Assembly: GCF_050908995.1 (NCBI RefSeq)
Contig: NC_135122.1
Coordinates: forward strand, 16,656,501 to 16,720,500
Direction: 5' to 3'
DNA length: 64,000 bases
From: Andrena cerasifolii
Lineage: Eukaryota > Arthropoda > Insecta > Hymenoptera > Andrenidae
In this document: piece after piece, positions 34,339 to 45,500 of the stretch
Numbering within the stretch: the stretch's first letter is position 1
Layout: the number at the start of each line of letters is the position of its first letter
Position numbers and translations under genes: made by a program
Notes under the pieces: model-generated
Told to the model about the DNA's origin: nothing
Seen by the model: only the letters and a program-made list of their open reading frames with translations
The model's database searches: none

Positions 34339-35681
34339 CGGGATCTCCTACCTGCGACTGGTCGCAGAAGCATGCAGAAAGATTTGTAAACCTGTATCCA
34401 CGTTGTCCTATGTACCAAATACTGTTCACAAAGTGTTGTTACATTCCTGCGAAAGTATAAAATATTTTGGCAACCTTCCAATCGGCCAATTGGGTGGAAA
34501 GACCCGAGATGAAGCCAGAAAAAAGGATTTTAAAAATTATAGAAAAAATTGTAGGTCCAAAGATTCCCACTGCAATACAGACGAAGATGTTTTAAACTTT
34601 TTACGATTTTATTTAAATTAGAAAAAGCCCCATCGAAATTGCAGTACAAGAAAATAATTATTTATTAGTTTTTAGTGATTTTTTAATAAAATTGTTTAGC
34701 ATAAATTTTTTTTATATATCTTTTTTTACTTTCTAGTTTTTACCGTTTGTGAATTTACATTTCACAGCTCAGAATTCTTTACAAATATCTCGTATTGCTA
34801 TATACAGGTTAACAGTTTGCTTAAAACCTATAGTGCTAAGTAATTGTATTAATTACTTATATTATATTTTTCATGTTCACATATATTCCCTCGTACGCGA
34901 CCTCCATCGCGATAACAACGACCCGAACAACGCAGCAGCGGCTTTCTGTCGTTTTCGTAAAGAACGCGAGTGGCTGATTTCAAGTCGATTGAATTTTGGG
35001 TTACGGGATAAAAAGATTGGTGACTGGGTCATTTTTTCACACCCTCCGGTTTTTCATAATTTTGCTTTGCTATCGTCACTGCGCACTACTAGAAAGTTGC
35101 AAGATAATTGGATTGGTGGAAGTGGGTTAAAATTGAGTTTCCAGATTTGAACCAACAAACAAACACTCACACACACGCGCGCGCACAGAGGAATCGAAGC
35201 TGATTAAAATCGTTTAAAAAAGAAATTTGCTCTGAAATTCCCCGAAGGTAACTAAAACGCCGATAATTGTTGATATTTTTTCAATGGGTTTCTTATGAGA
35301 AAAAAAAACTGTCTGTAACTAATAATTTGCTATTACTTAGCAAAATCGATACTACTCATTTGGGACCTCAATTTTCGTTTCTTTTATATCACCAAAAATT
35401 AAAAGACTCGATTTAAAATCCTACACGAAAATTACATACAAACTTAGGCCCGCGTTTACACAGAGATCAGAAGTAGGCGTCCTGATATTTTCACCTTTTC
35501 TAGGAGTTCATATTAGTAGCTTACAAGAAATATATAAAAATACATAATCCTCCCACAACTTTCGAGTTCTGACTCGTTTCCTTGTTCCTTGGGATTCTGA
35601 CTTGGTCGCAGGCAAGGAGATTCAGCCGAGGGCCAGTCGCTGTGCCAAATCGCTGCGCCCAGTCGCAGGTAGGAGATCCCG
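34339..35681. mobile_element. DNA transposon relic with ~29-bp TIR CGGGATCTCCTACCTGCGAC
   Basis: The left end (34339-34367) and the inverted right end (35653-35681) are identical except for one base over about 29 bp, beginning CGGGATCTCCTACCTGCGAC and running on to TGG-CGCAG. The right subterminal DNA repeats a related word (GGTCGCAGGCAAGGAGATTC around 35611). No clear target duplication was seen. A decayed plus-strand protein fragment (34365-34621) lies directly inside the left end. The frame 34749-35150 also lies inside and has no recognised domain. It is probably an internally deleted copy. The superfamily is not recognised. Confidence 0.75.
34365..34621 (+). pseudogene. Decayed transposon protein fragment, TVHKVL family (copy 1)
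   Basis: Two overlapping frames together resemble the protein at 49115-49540. The upstream frame reads QKHAERFVNLYPRCPM. After a frameshift near 34412 the next reads PNTVHKVLLH, IGQLGG and EARKKDFKNYR, ending TAG at 34619-34621. The other copy has AAKLFVALYPWYMMP, TVHKVLIHG, IGQLSQ and EARNKDIKKYR in the same order and spacing. The shared motifs and frameshift show two independently decayed copies of one transposon-encoded protein. I recall similar proteins in arthropod and cnidarian repeats but cannot name the superfamily. It has no ATG and is not functional. Confidence 0.7.
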
Positions 35682-38014
35682 CCTTCACAAAAGGGGCGCG
35701 CGTATCGTTGACCGCTGGCCGAGGTTAATGTCCGGCGACCAGGGGCAACTTCTCGTAAACGATTAATGCAAAGTAGCTCATCGTGTCAGTTAGCATAACG
35801 CTAAAGGCCCGCCTGGTATCGCGGCGGAGGAGGAGAGAGGGTACGCTTAAGCCGGCTTAGTGTCGAACGCCGTAGCACTGTTAGTTCGAGCGTTGCCGCG
35901 GCTCGATGCCCGTCCGCAATTTGTAAGCTGTAACGACGACCCTTTGTGCCGATAATGCCTCGTGCACGATTCTTTGGCCACCGCGTGGACGCGGCAAAGG
36001 GCGGGACGCAGCGTGGGCATCAAGCGTGCTTTTTGTGCGCGGCGCGATTGTTGAACCGTGGCGGAGCGAAGGTCGCGACGGAACCGTGACCGAAAAACGG
36101 CGGTGAAAACGGGCCGGAAGGCGAACGGCGGGGTGGCCGGGATTAAATTTATTCGTGGAAAGTAGAACGGGCCTTTGTCGAGTGTTCCGCTCGCGGAATC
36201 CAGTGTCCGTTTTGTTTACGAAACGATTACAGCGTCCTCTCGCCGTTATGCCCGGCGGAATTACGCCGGTAATAAACACGTTTACGTGTTCGCTCACCTG
36301 TTGGCTTTTCCTTGCCCGTACCAACTCCGGTTTATTAAACCGAGGCTGGAACGGGGATTGATCCTCCTACCCCCGCGGACACGCCCGTGACGAGTCGTAT
36401 CGCGGGGAAGGAGCAGCTGCGTGGGAAAAATCGGTCGGGCTTTAATAAAACGTTAGGAAGCAGGTAACGAACGAGCGAAACAGATGACTCGCGCATGACA
36501 GTTATTGGGCCAGCGGACGAGAGAGCGGGTTTAATAATGCGGGACAATCAATCTTGCCACTAAATGCGTCATACGAAGAAAGATTCCCGCCCCCGGGGAA
36601 ACAAATAACGCCGCCTCTACGTGCTATCCGGGGCTGAAACTTTCCCCTGGCATACATCGTCGGCTATTTTTTGAAATATTCTCGGCGGTCCGGTATTAAC
36701 GCCCGAGACGTTCGTCTTCGCGGGGAAGGAAAAAGTTGGGAGCCGGAGTGTCCCGCAGGTCGAACGATCCCGTCGAAAGTTTCGAGGGCTCCCCGCAATT
36801 GACTGGATAAGTCTTGGGCGTTAATCACGTAATAACAACCGCCCACGCCGGAACTCGACGCGAAACGACTCGATTATTACGCCCAAGGAAGACGTACCGT
36901 CGAACTTCCGCCTGGTCTCTGCATCTCGCCGAAATTTCCGTTAAAACGCTGCCACAGCAGGGACGAAGATTAACCTTCTTGCCCGGCTAATCGTTTGAAG
37001 CACGCTGAAAATTCGCGGATGCGCTGCGAGTAGAGAGGTTGGCAGTGGCGAAAGAAGAGGAAAAAGGCGGAGTAGACGCTCGAGTATTCAGCTCCGGCAC
37101 GGGGTGCTAATTTGAATAACACTGCAACAAATACTAATTTCGCCGCGGAAGCAAGGAGAAGTGGAAGCTCGTGTGCGCGGAGCTACGTGGCGGTAAGGGT
37201 GGCGCAGAGGCTGCGGGGAGGGGCGTCTCGAGTCTTAGATTAATCTAGGGGTGTGCTGGTGCTGCTGTTTCCGAGCTAAAGTTTTCCTCTCGAAGCGCGG
37301 CAACCTGGCTGGTAACTCTCGTGACAGGGAGGAGAGAATACTTGTCCAATACTCGTATAAGTATAGCCGGGGGTAGACCGACTAAATGAATATAAATGAC
37401 GTTCTCGCCTCAGCCGGTGACCAGGACGAACGTGTACCGAGGATTTTCGGTGCCTGCTCGGCGCACTTCCGCCTCTATGAAGTCCTCGCATCACTTAGCG
37501 ACGGGATAATGCATGTACGCCGACGAGCTCCAATGCAAACGAGCCACCGTCGCCAACCGAATCGACAGTTCCAAGAACTACTGTACGTCGTTTCATTAGG
37601 GTGTCTCCCGGAAAAACAGGGGCGTCCCTTTCCGATGGAAATATTAGAGGAAAGGTGCTCGCAGCGTCTTATACCACCTGCTACCGAACTATACTTATAA
37701 TAAATTGACGGCGCTAGTGGTGTGCTGCACAAGTCCTGCGAGAGGATTATTGCGCAACGTAATATGGGCTATGTAGTAATTAATTTGCCCGCAGACACGC
37801 CTACGCGTGATTCATCAAGGGATTTCCATCGGCGCGGCAATCTCTCAAATAAGTCGACGGGTTGTATAATAGACGCGGGAGAATAATCCCGTCCCGTTGT
37901 GGTTATAATAAACAGGTGTCCCACGTTAAACCACTTCAACGACGTTAAGACTACTTTAGTGTACTTTAGTGGATCCTACGCGATTGATTCGGCATAGTTA
38001 ACCGAATAGCCGCG
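35682..38014. other. GC-rich non-coding stretch, no supported gene
   Basis: This is unique-looking CpG-rich DNA. Open frames such as 35881-36324 (minus) and 37386-37700 (plus) have no recognisable domain or splice structure. No repeats were noted. Confidence 0.5.
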
Positions 38015-38019
38015 CGGCG

Positions 38020-38742
38020 CACAGTGGTCAAAAACCGAGCAAACTTGCCTAAAACATGAAGGTGACCTTTGATTTGTACAAAAATAAGTAGGGTACATAC
38101 CGTTTGTGGTCAGTGCACTGTTTTTGACCATGTGCATAATTTTTTCTTTTTTTTTAAATTGTTTGCAGATCATTATTATGTGGAGGATTTTACATCATAA
38201 ATATTTTGTTTAGTATACCGCCAGAAGTATAAGGTTACATTTATTGCTTACACGGAAAAATGTTATATTTTTTAAGAAGTCGCTGAAACTGGTACAACAC
38301 AAAGTTGCAAAAAGTAGCAAATGGAAATCATTTTTTCAGACTCTCTACACTTGTGTGAACAAGTTCCAAGAAGCCCCAAAGTGGAACAAATCAGAACTTC
38401 TTTTTGAGAGGCCGTCAAAGTACAAAGACTGTAAATTTAGACTAAATCTGATGTTTTTCTGATATCCGCGCCCGCCAGATTGGATTCGCCATTTTTTTTT
38501 TGCAATTTTGACATCAGATTTTTAATCGGCGACCTGGAAAACTCCAGGATACCGAGTTTAGACCAAATCGGATGTTTTTCTGATATGCGCATCCGCCATA
38601 TTGGGTGCGACATTTTGTTTTTTGCAATTTTGACTTCAGATTCATAATTAGCGGCCTCGAAGACCTTAATATACTTATTTTTGTACAAATCAAAGGTTAT
38701 CTTCATGTTTTGGGCAGGTTTTCTCGATTTTTGACCACTGTG
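38020..38742. mobile_element. Transib-like non-autonomous transposon with CGGCG target duplication
   Basis: A 723-bp element starts CACAGTGGTCAAAAACCGAG and its inverted right end starts CACAGTGGTCAAAAATCGAG. The terminal inverted repeat continues for about 75 bp with few mismatches (shared AAAACATGAAG and TTTGATTTGTACAAAAATAA). The 5 bp CGGCG occur directly outside both ends (38015-38019 and 38743-38747). A GC-rich 5-bp duplication plus a CACAGTG terminus fits Transib, the superfamily related to RAG1. The interior contains a 121-bp tandem duplication and no transposase. The frame 38244-38462 has no recognised domain. Confidence 0.8.
38436..38676. repeat. 121-bp tandem duplication inside the transposon
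   Basis: Two adjacent units (38436-38556 and 38557 to about 38676) share TTTAGAC.AAATC.GATG, TTTTTCTGATAT.CGC, CCGCCA.ATTGG and TTGCAATTTTGAC. They are diverged by roughly 15-20 percent by eye. The duplication enlarges the non-coding interior of the CACAGTG element. Confidence 0.8.
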
Positions 38743-38760
38743 CGGCGTTAGCAGATCTGA

Positions 38761-39192
38761 CAAGGGAACATCCCGAATCCGGAAATTCAAAAAATTCTGA
38801 AACTTCGTGAATATGTACGGAATTTCTCCCTGATTACAACGCAATTTTTGTTTGCTGCCCAAATTCACTCTAAGGGAGTGTAATTGACTCCTGAAAATCC
38901 GGTTATTTCCCGATTTTCTGTTATAACTCGTGAACTGTAAAATAATTTTTTTACCAAATGATAGATCTAATTAAAAGAAGTAACTTTGTCTTGAAACTTT
39001 TTTTCTATCTCTTACATTTGGCGAGTTATAACACAAAATTGGAAAATATCCGAATTTTCGGGGGTTAATTTCACCCCCTTCGAGTGAATTTGGGCAGCAA
39101 GCAAAAATTGCCTTGTAATCAGGAGGAAATCCCCTACATATTCACGAAGTTTCGGAATTTTTTGAAATTTTCGGCTCCGGGATCTTCCCTTG
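38761..39192. mobile_element. Foldback element with CAAGGGAA-ATCCCG ends
   Basis: The arms run from CAAGGGAACATCCCG at 38761 and from its inverse ending at 39192 (CAAGGGAAGATCCCG inverted), and are complementary for about 200 bp. Shared words include AACTTCGTGAATATGT, TGATTACAA, AAATTCACTC, TTATAACTCG and CCAAATG. It lies 13 bp after the right target duplication of the Transib-like element. No coding capacity and no clear target duplication were seen. Confidence 0.75.
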
Positions 39193-42100
39193 CGAATCGT
39201 GTCGGACATGAATTTTAAGCAGCGCGCTTTCAAAGCCGCGTGAAAAATTGATGGCTACAGTTACAAACGAAACACTCGTCGGGAACGTTTACCGATTTGT
39301 ATGATGTTTCGTTGGCGATTAATTGCCCATTAAACGCTTGCACGGTGCGCTTGTAACGGGCGGCTGACAGAAGGGGAGCTCAAAAATGGTGTAATAGAAG
39401 CGGGCAGGAGCGGGTGGGAGGAGGACCATGGGAATAAATTCAACGGAGTTTACGTTAGAGTGGCGCGCGATTTTTTCACCCTACCAGTGGTCGATTCGGC
39501 CCGGACCCGGTCGTGCGGACATATATTTTCGAATTATCGACAGCAGACCACGCGACAAATTGTACTCGAGCACCCTCCTGTCGGTCGGCGACATGTTTAA
39601 TAGGTTGTGAAATCATTCTGAAAAATAGGTCCTATTCTCGTGGGACTGTGCGCACTTGTAGACACTTGATCCCTCCCCGCGAGGTCCGCGGGATAAAGGA
39701 GGCGAGAAACAATGATACACGCCCTGTCGACGCGGAAGAATCGATATCGAGCGTCGCTGTAATGGAAAGAAATTCGAATTCTGCCATTGTCAAACGGGAC
39801 GTGCCGCGATCGACGCTTAATTCGCAATTGCTCGGGGGAAAACACTTTGTTCCCGCCACTTTGCCGTAAGTTCCGAGGCAATGGGGACATCCAGGCGTAT
39901 AATTGTTAGCTGCCCCTCTATATGGAACTTGTACCTCAGAGGCGGCGATAGTTGGCGGAGTAACTCTGCCCCGAAGACTTAATCGTCTTCGCGGGTCTCG
40001 AGCTGTCGTCGATCTTTAACGTTGCCCGCGATTATTCCGTGAATGGCGGGAGCGGCGCAGCCGTTTGTGTATCCCGTGTCAATAGAAACGTAGCAGCGGG
40101 GGCCAGGAGGGGGGTGGCAATCGAAAGACAAGCAATAGCTGGGTGGTGACTACTGACTAATTCACCGGAAAGCTCTTAGAGCAACATCTGGATACACGCG
40201 GACGTCGATCATTCCAGCTCGTGTTTAACTTGCTTCCACGGTTAAAGACGCTCCTCGCCACTGGAATATTTAAAGCGTACTCTTTGCCTAACAGTCGTCG
40301 GCGTGACGCGAGGGGACCAGTTACACCCTATCCGCTCGGCGGCATTGTTTCGGTGCAGGAGCGCCCGGGAAAATTGCAAACTTTGCTCCATTAGTCCCTG
40401 TCCTTTCCTCCGAGCGGCCCTTACTTTACATTGCTAATATAGAGGAAAATTAAGGACGACCTCGCAAACTTCCGCAACGGAATTAAGTCGCCGTGCAAAC
40501 GGTCAATTTAATTACCCTTCTCGTTTTTTCCCGCGCGACCATCCTTCTGGCAAGTTCCTCGTCGCTTTCGTCTCGTACACACCCCCGCCGCTGGCATCGG
40601 GCTCGTTGACGAACGGCGGTAGGCAGGGGGGAATAAAAGCTGAAACCGGGTGGTAAATTTCGCGAAAGTATACACCCCGATACGGTGGATTAACGTTGGG
40701 ACCGTCGTATCGCGGCAGGGCGTTAAAAAGTTCATCCGCTGTAACTCGTGATCGCGAACGCGGATCCAGGCAGTGCGATCTAACGATAACGATCGTGCTC
40801 GTCGCGCTGCACGTCCCACGGAATATCCGCGGGATTTCGGTGGGAATTAAAAAAGGCGCGGTTATAAGCTGCGGCGGGGCCGCGCTCGGCCGAAAGCCAA
40901 TGGGCATCTACCTTGAACGTAACAGATTCTAATGGTTATGCTCATGGTTACTGCCGCTGAGGAAGAGTCACACAGGGAGGGGAGAACAAAAAAAAAAAAA
41001 AAAGGAACGCCGGGAGAAAAGAACAGGGAGAATCGTAGGTCGAGCTCGTCTCTAATTACTTTGGAATATCTGGCTCGTTAAGGATACTGCCGCGGGGCCA
41101 CTTGCGCACGCTGCTTATTGGAACGGACTACGACTGCCTCGCTATATCCCCGCCGCTCTTTCGCTGCCACGTAAACAGTCGGTATCAGAATTTACCATTA
41201 AGCAAAGTGGTCGGATCTCGGGAGCCGGGGGTAGGTACTGCGATTTTTTTTCGGAGGACGAGAGGGCCGGGTGGATAACGAAAGCGTGCTAGAAAGATTA
41301 ATCGTTCCGTGTCCCGGGAGCCGGGCCCGGCTTTCCATACGCTTGTATCGGCGTATCGATAATCGATTCGGCAATTTCACGCCAGACAAAAGCCAGGAGG
41401 CGCCTAAGATTAATAAGTAAGTCGTGCATTAAGACTGCAAGTAATTCCGACGATCCTGATGCCCCCGCGGTATATGCAAATCTCGCTGAATAATTAACGA
41501 ACATTTTCCGGTTGATAAGCACGCCGCCCGAGTAATCTTCGTAATATTTCCTGGCTCGCGGGGGGCTTGGCTTGGCTGGAGGTGGCAGGGAGGAGGGAAC
41601 ATATCTGGCGTTCGACGCTGCAAAGGACTCTAACGACGTCTTCTTTACAAGAGTTGCTCCTCTTCCTCCGCGGCGCTGGAGATACGCCGCGCCGCTTCTT
41701 TAATTCGCTTAGCAGTCATTACCGGCAAGAGAAGGAGCCGGCCAGAAACTTTTCCATTTCATTACTCTAACCTCTTTCTTTCTTCCTTCGGCCACCGTTC
41801 CCTCCCCACTCGCTTTCAGTGTCCCCCCCTTTCCTGTTGCCATCAACTTTATTACTTTGTCCTCTTTCGGCGTGGCAGCCGCCCTGCCGACCGAGCGGAG
41901 GCTGTACCGGTCGTTGGAGCGGACTGCCGCGCGCCTTAACTTTCGGCTTAAATCTTTTCCTCCGCGGAGGAGGCCTGCCTGTTGGGCGCGGGCTCCTGGA
42001 GGCTTTACAGTTTTACACTCTCCCGACCATACTCACCGGGACGAATTTACTTCTCCCCTGTGAACCACCGCCCCTCGTTTAATTAACGGCGCCGAGTCGA

Positions 42101-43187
42101 AAGTAGGCGAATTATTATTTCTTCGGGTCGCGTCCTGCAAATCATGGCTCTCTCTCTCTGTGTCTGTGTGCACGCGGTATGAACGAGGAGGCATCGGTGC
42201 GCAGCTTGTAACGATATTAGAACGGAACAAGGATGAAGGATCGTTGAAACGGCTGGTAACGTAACGTTGCGGAGATATTTCGTTTGAAAGTCATTCTGCA
42301 GGGAGAGAATCCACCCCCGCGGAATTTCCCTGCACGCAAAATTAAGGATTAAAGTTACGACCAGCGGCGCGAGGGGGGAGGCTGTGCCCTGGGCGCCGGC
42401 GCGCAAATGACGCCAGGTATAAAATATTCAAAGCCCAGCGCGATAATGGTGGTGCGTCCAAGCATATTAAACATTCAGTCACGTAACTGGTCCAGCGTGA
42501 GGGCCGCCGAGCGGGGCAAGTGCACGTGGTAATTCAACTCCCGAAGTAAAGTTTCACCCGGCGAGATACATCCCGCGGCATAAACTTCGCGAAATTACAC
42601 CGTATCAAACTCCGCTATACATATTTATTATTTAAGTTGCGAGCACTTCGTTCGCCGGCAAAGGAACGTCCGCTTTGTGCCCCACGCCCCCGCGACACCC
42701 TCCGTCTTTCGTTTGACTAAGAATCGGCGCGACGACTCGCGGGATAGTTGTCGTGGTGGAACAGCCCCGACACGTCAGCCAGCGAAATATTCGAGGGGAC
42801 CGAACCGATCTGCAAGGCGATACTCCTAAAGTTCCAGCTGCTCTAGAAACGATGGGGGCGGGCCCGAGAGCCATTTAAATCAAGATAGATCCAATTATTC
42901 AGGGGTGTGGCGCGCGATTTCATTGTCGATGCATAAGCTAGGAGAATGTAAATAGTCCAGTCAAAAAGGGATTAAATATTCCATTACGGCGATGGCAGGC
43001 GCGCGTGGTCGCGAGCCCGCGCGATAATTCAACCCCCGTAACGAAGTTCCGTGCTCGAAATTATCTGGTTATCCTGCAGGTATGCTGGTAATATCGTTTC
43101 TTCTGTTCACTCGAAAGATTTGTCACCCCTCGCCTGTGTTACGTACCTACCCGGTGGAAAATCCTCGAAAATGTGCACCGCAGGACA
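39193..43187. other. GC-rich non-coding stretch, no supported gene
   Basis: This is unique-looking DNA with an A16 run at 40988-41003 and a CT/TG simple repeat at about 42150-42170. Open frames on both strands overlap and lack domains. I see no transposon ends. Confidence 0.5.
40988..41003. repeat. A16 homopolymer
   Basis: An uninterrupted run of 16 A lies between GC-rich flanks. There is no recognisable retroelement body on either side. Confidence 0.85.
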
Positions 43188-44155
43188 TTAAGGGGACTAG
43201 GCAGTCAGAAAGTGGATTTTTGTTGTTGTTGTATTTTTCGAAATTACCACCCTTCCCGGGTAAAATGCCGTTTGGTTTATGTTAAAATTTTAATCAAATT
43301 AAGGATTTTACGCGTCATAAACCGTTTCTGCCCGCACGCAGGTAGACTAATTCCTCTTTCGAAACTTTAAACGCGTTTTTCTCGGAATCATATTTCCTCT
43401 TCGTTTCGCAGTGATTGCGGAAAACCAGAGGTACTCACAAGTCGATTTGAAAAAAAATCAGCATATGGGAAACATGCCTAGTTACGACCTGAACCTACGC
43501 GTAATCATAATTATAAAAATGGCGGCTGTAAAAAGGGTAAATTTAAAAGAAACTTGATTTTTCGCCAGGGAAAAGAGACATTTTATTTTTCTTTTTTTGT
43601 CAAAACAGATTTTTTTCACAAAGTGTGTGAAAACTTCTGTTTTGACAAAAAATAAATAAAATGGCTCTTTTCCCTAGCGAAAAATCAAAATGTGTGAAAA
43701 CTTTTGTTTTGTCAAAAAAAAAATAAAACACTTTGTGAAAACTTCTGTTTTGACAAAAAAAAAATAAAATGGCCCTTTTTCCTGGCGAAAAATCAAGTTT
43801 CTTTAAAATTTGCCGTTTTACAGCCGCCATTTTTATAATTTTAAATTTTTTTCTTTTGCAATAGATTCAGGGCAGAATGGGTTCCGGGTAAAGTATCAAT
43901 TTCAGAGAATATTTCACAATTCAATTTCTTACGGCCAGAATCACTACAAAATAACAGCGGCTCCAGAAAAAACACCTGTATATCAGGCAACTGTAGCGCT
44001 GTCATACATATGTATATATTATTCAAATAATTTTTTATTTACTGTTTATAGTATTAACAAACATTACCCAAAAGTACTAGTCACAATTTTTATCCGTCTC
44101 CTTTTAATTAATTCGCAAAAAATACTTGATTTTCGAGCCTAAGTAGTCCCCTTAA
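43188..44155. mobile_element. TTAA-flanked element with TIR GGGGACTA (piggyBac-type target)
   Basis: TTAA occurs at both edges (43188-43191 and 44152-44155), directly next to an inverted pair GGGGACTA. TTAA duplication is the hallmark of piggyBac-type transposition, so a piggyBac-mobilised MITE is the simplest reading. The G-start of the end is unlike the CCC start of the best-known piggyBac ends, so the family is inferred from the target only. The interior holds a large inverted repeat (43510-43610 with about 43755-43845) whose loop carries repeated units. Frame 43810-44142 has no recognised domain. Confidence 0.7.
43510..43845. repeat. Complex inverted and direct repeat inside the TTAA element
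   Basis: The outer arms share AAAATGGCGGCTGTAAAA and AAACTTGATTTTTCGCCAGG in inverse orientation. Between and within them, GTGTGAAAACTTCTGTTTTG is present about three times as direct copies, followed by AAATAAAATGG and CTCTTTTCCCTAGCGAAAAA-type words. Palindromic and tandem growth have been combined. Confidence 0.8.
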
Positions 44156-45046
44156 TGACCTGGAGGGGCGCTAAAATCAAAGTTAGGGGAATCGATTGTC
44201 TGAGAAAGGAGCAACCGTAGGAGGGAAGATAAATGCATCTCATTTGGCCGATGTGTTTGCCCGTAGACGCCCCGAGGGCGATAACTACCCGGTGCAACGA
44301 ATTTGACGAACTTGCTGTATTCGATTAGTGCTCCGGCGCTGCTCGCCATGTAACTTGGAAGGTATTCAAGCTGCTCGAGGAGTGGAAAGTTGCGGGACCT
44401 CCACTTAACGCATTACGCGCGGTTATGCACGAGTTGCGAGCTTCAAAGTGTTCAAGGTCTGTCAACGTCTGGCTTCCCCGCGATAATTCCAGCATCTCCG
44501 GCAGCGAAATTTCTTTTCCCCGCCTCGAAAGTTCCGTTCGTCCAGCCGCGATTTCAGCTGACGAGATTTCACTTGAAATTAGCCGAATTCAACCGCGAAA
44601 CCCCGACGAGGGTCGGGCGTGAATTTTAGCCCGGGTTTGCTCGCGAAACGAGCGGAATTTAAATTGAATCTACGCGATAGGGATTAAATTGAACGAACCA
44701 GGCCGCTACGCGTGGGCATCTTACGTCGCTCACGTTGTGTACCGACATGCAGATCTCGCAGCAGAGTAAATTTATTTCGTAGTACAGACTTCGCCCTATC
44801 CGCGACCGGCTGGAATCCCATTTCGCGTTGAATCTATACGTCCGGTAACTAAAGTGGAATCCGGACGTGCTATTATCCTTTATCTGGTATCGCGAGCACG
44901 GACAGTTAATCGTTAGCAGCCTGTAGCGAAGTGTTGCCAGACAGGGGCAACTCTTTGCTCTTCGTATCTCTTCCCCTAGTCGCTGCCTTGTCCGTTGCAT
45001 CAGATTGTTCATTTCTCCAACGCCATTCCCAGTAAATTTGCATAGA
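44156..45046. other. GC-rich stretch, nothing recognised
   Basis: Host-like DNA lies between two transposon islands. It contains only short overlapping frames. Confidence 0.45.
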
Positions 45047-45500
45047 GTATTGTGGGGCAAGAGCGCGCACTTAAAGTTTAGACTTCCCTAAAATCCTTGG
45101 TATTACACTAATAGCACATATCATTGTGTAAGAAATAACTACTATCCCTTACTATGCGATAGGCAGTGGCTTCGTGTAAATTTACCTGTTAAAACTTATA
45201 TAAAATAAATATTTCCAAAAAGTGTCAAATGCGAACTTTTACCCAATACTTATGTGGGGCAAAAGTTGCATGTTACGGAGGAAAAGAACGCAACGAGAAA
45301 TTTTCACAAAAGTGTTTTATTTTCCTGCATAAAATAGTTTTGGTAATATAGCGAAGCGACATAATAGTTTACAGTTAATTTTTTTTTAATCAATGTAACA
45401 GTAATAGCACCACTTTCGTAGTTTGCGCGGGCATGCGTCTTCTTGAGGATCAGTGTATTCTTCTTCACAAGCAGCGCAAATTATTTTTTCCATAACCGTT
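45047..45500 (-). mobile_element. pogo-like transposon remnant with GTGGGGCAAAAG words
   Basis: This AT-rich island starts GTATTGTGGGGCAAGAGCG near 45047 and has a second TGTGGGGCAAAAGTTGC word at 45252. A transposase-like tail is encoded on the minus strand (45386-45493). The GGGGCAAAAGT word resembles the ends of the element at 60016-61164 (GGGGCTAAAAGTCC). The far end and any target duplication were not found, so this is a fragment. The pogo assignment rests on the cysteine-rich tail and the G-run end and is inference. Confidence 0.5.
45386..45493 (-). pseudogene. Degraded Cys-rich tail of a pogo-type transposase
   Basis: A minus-strand frame of 35 codons ends TAA at 45386-45388. It reads ICAACEEEYTDPQEDACPRK, then LRKWCYYCYID. 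The pattern C-x2-C-x-E-x-Y-x-DP, then C, then K-W-C and C recalls the small zinc-binding tail found at the C-terminus of many pogo/Jerky-type transposases (CxxCxExYxDPxxEWxxCxxCxxWxHxxC in memory). Here a tryptophan and a cysteine are lost and the spacing is altered, which suggests decay. There is an in-frame stop about a dozen codons upstream. Only the tail survives. Confidence 0.45.

Noticed and set aside
43400..43440. Good splice acceptor (TTCGTTTCGCAG) that could follow the phase-1 donor at 20590
   Set aside because: The in-phase continuation is only about eight codons before a weak GTACTC donor. Without transcripts this is not supportable, and it lies inside the TTAA element.
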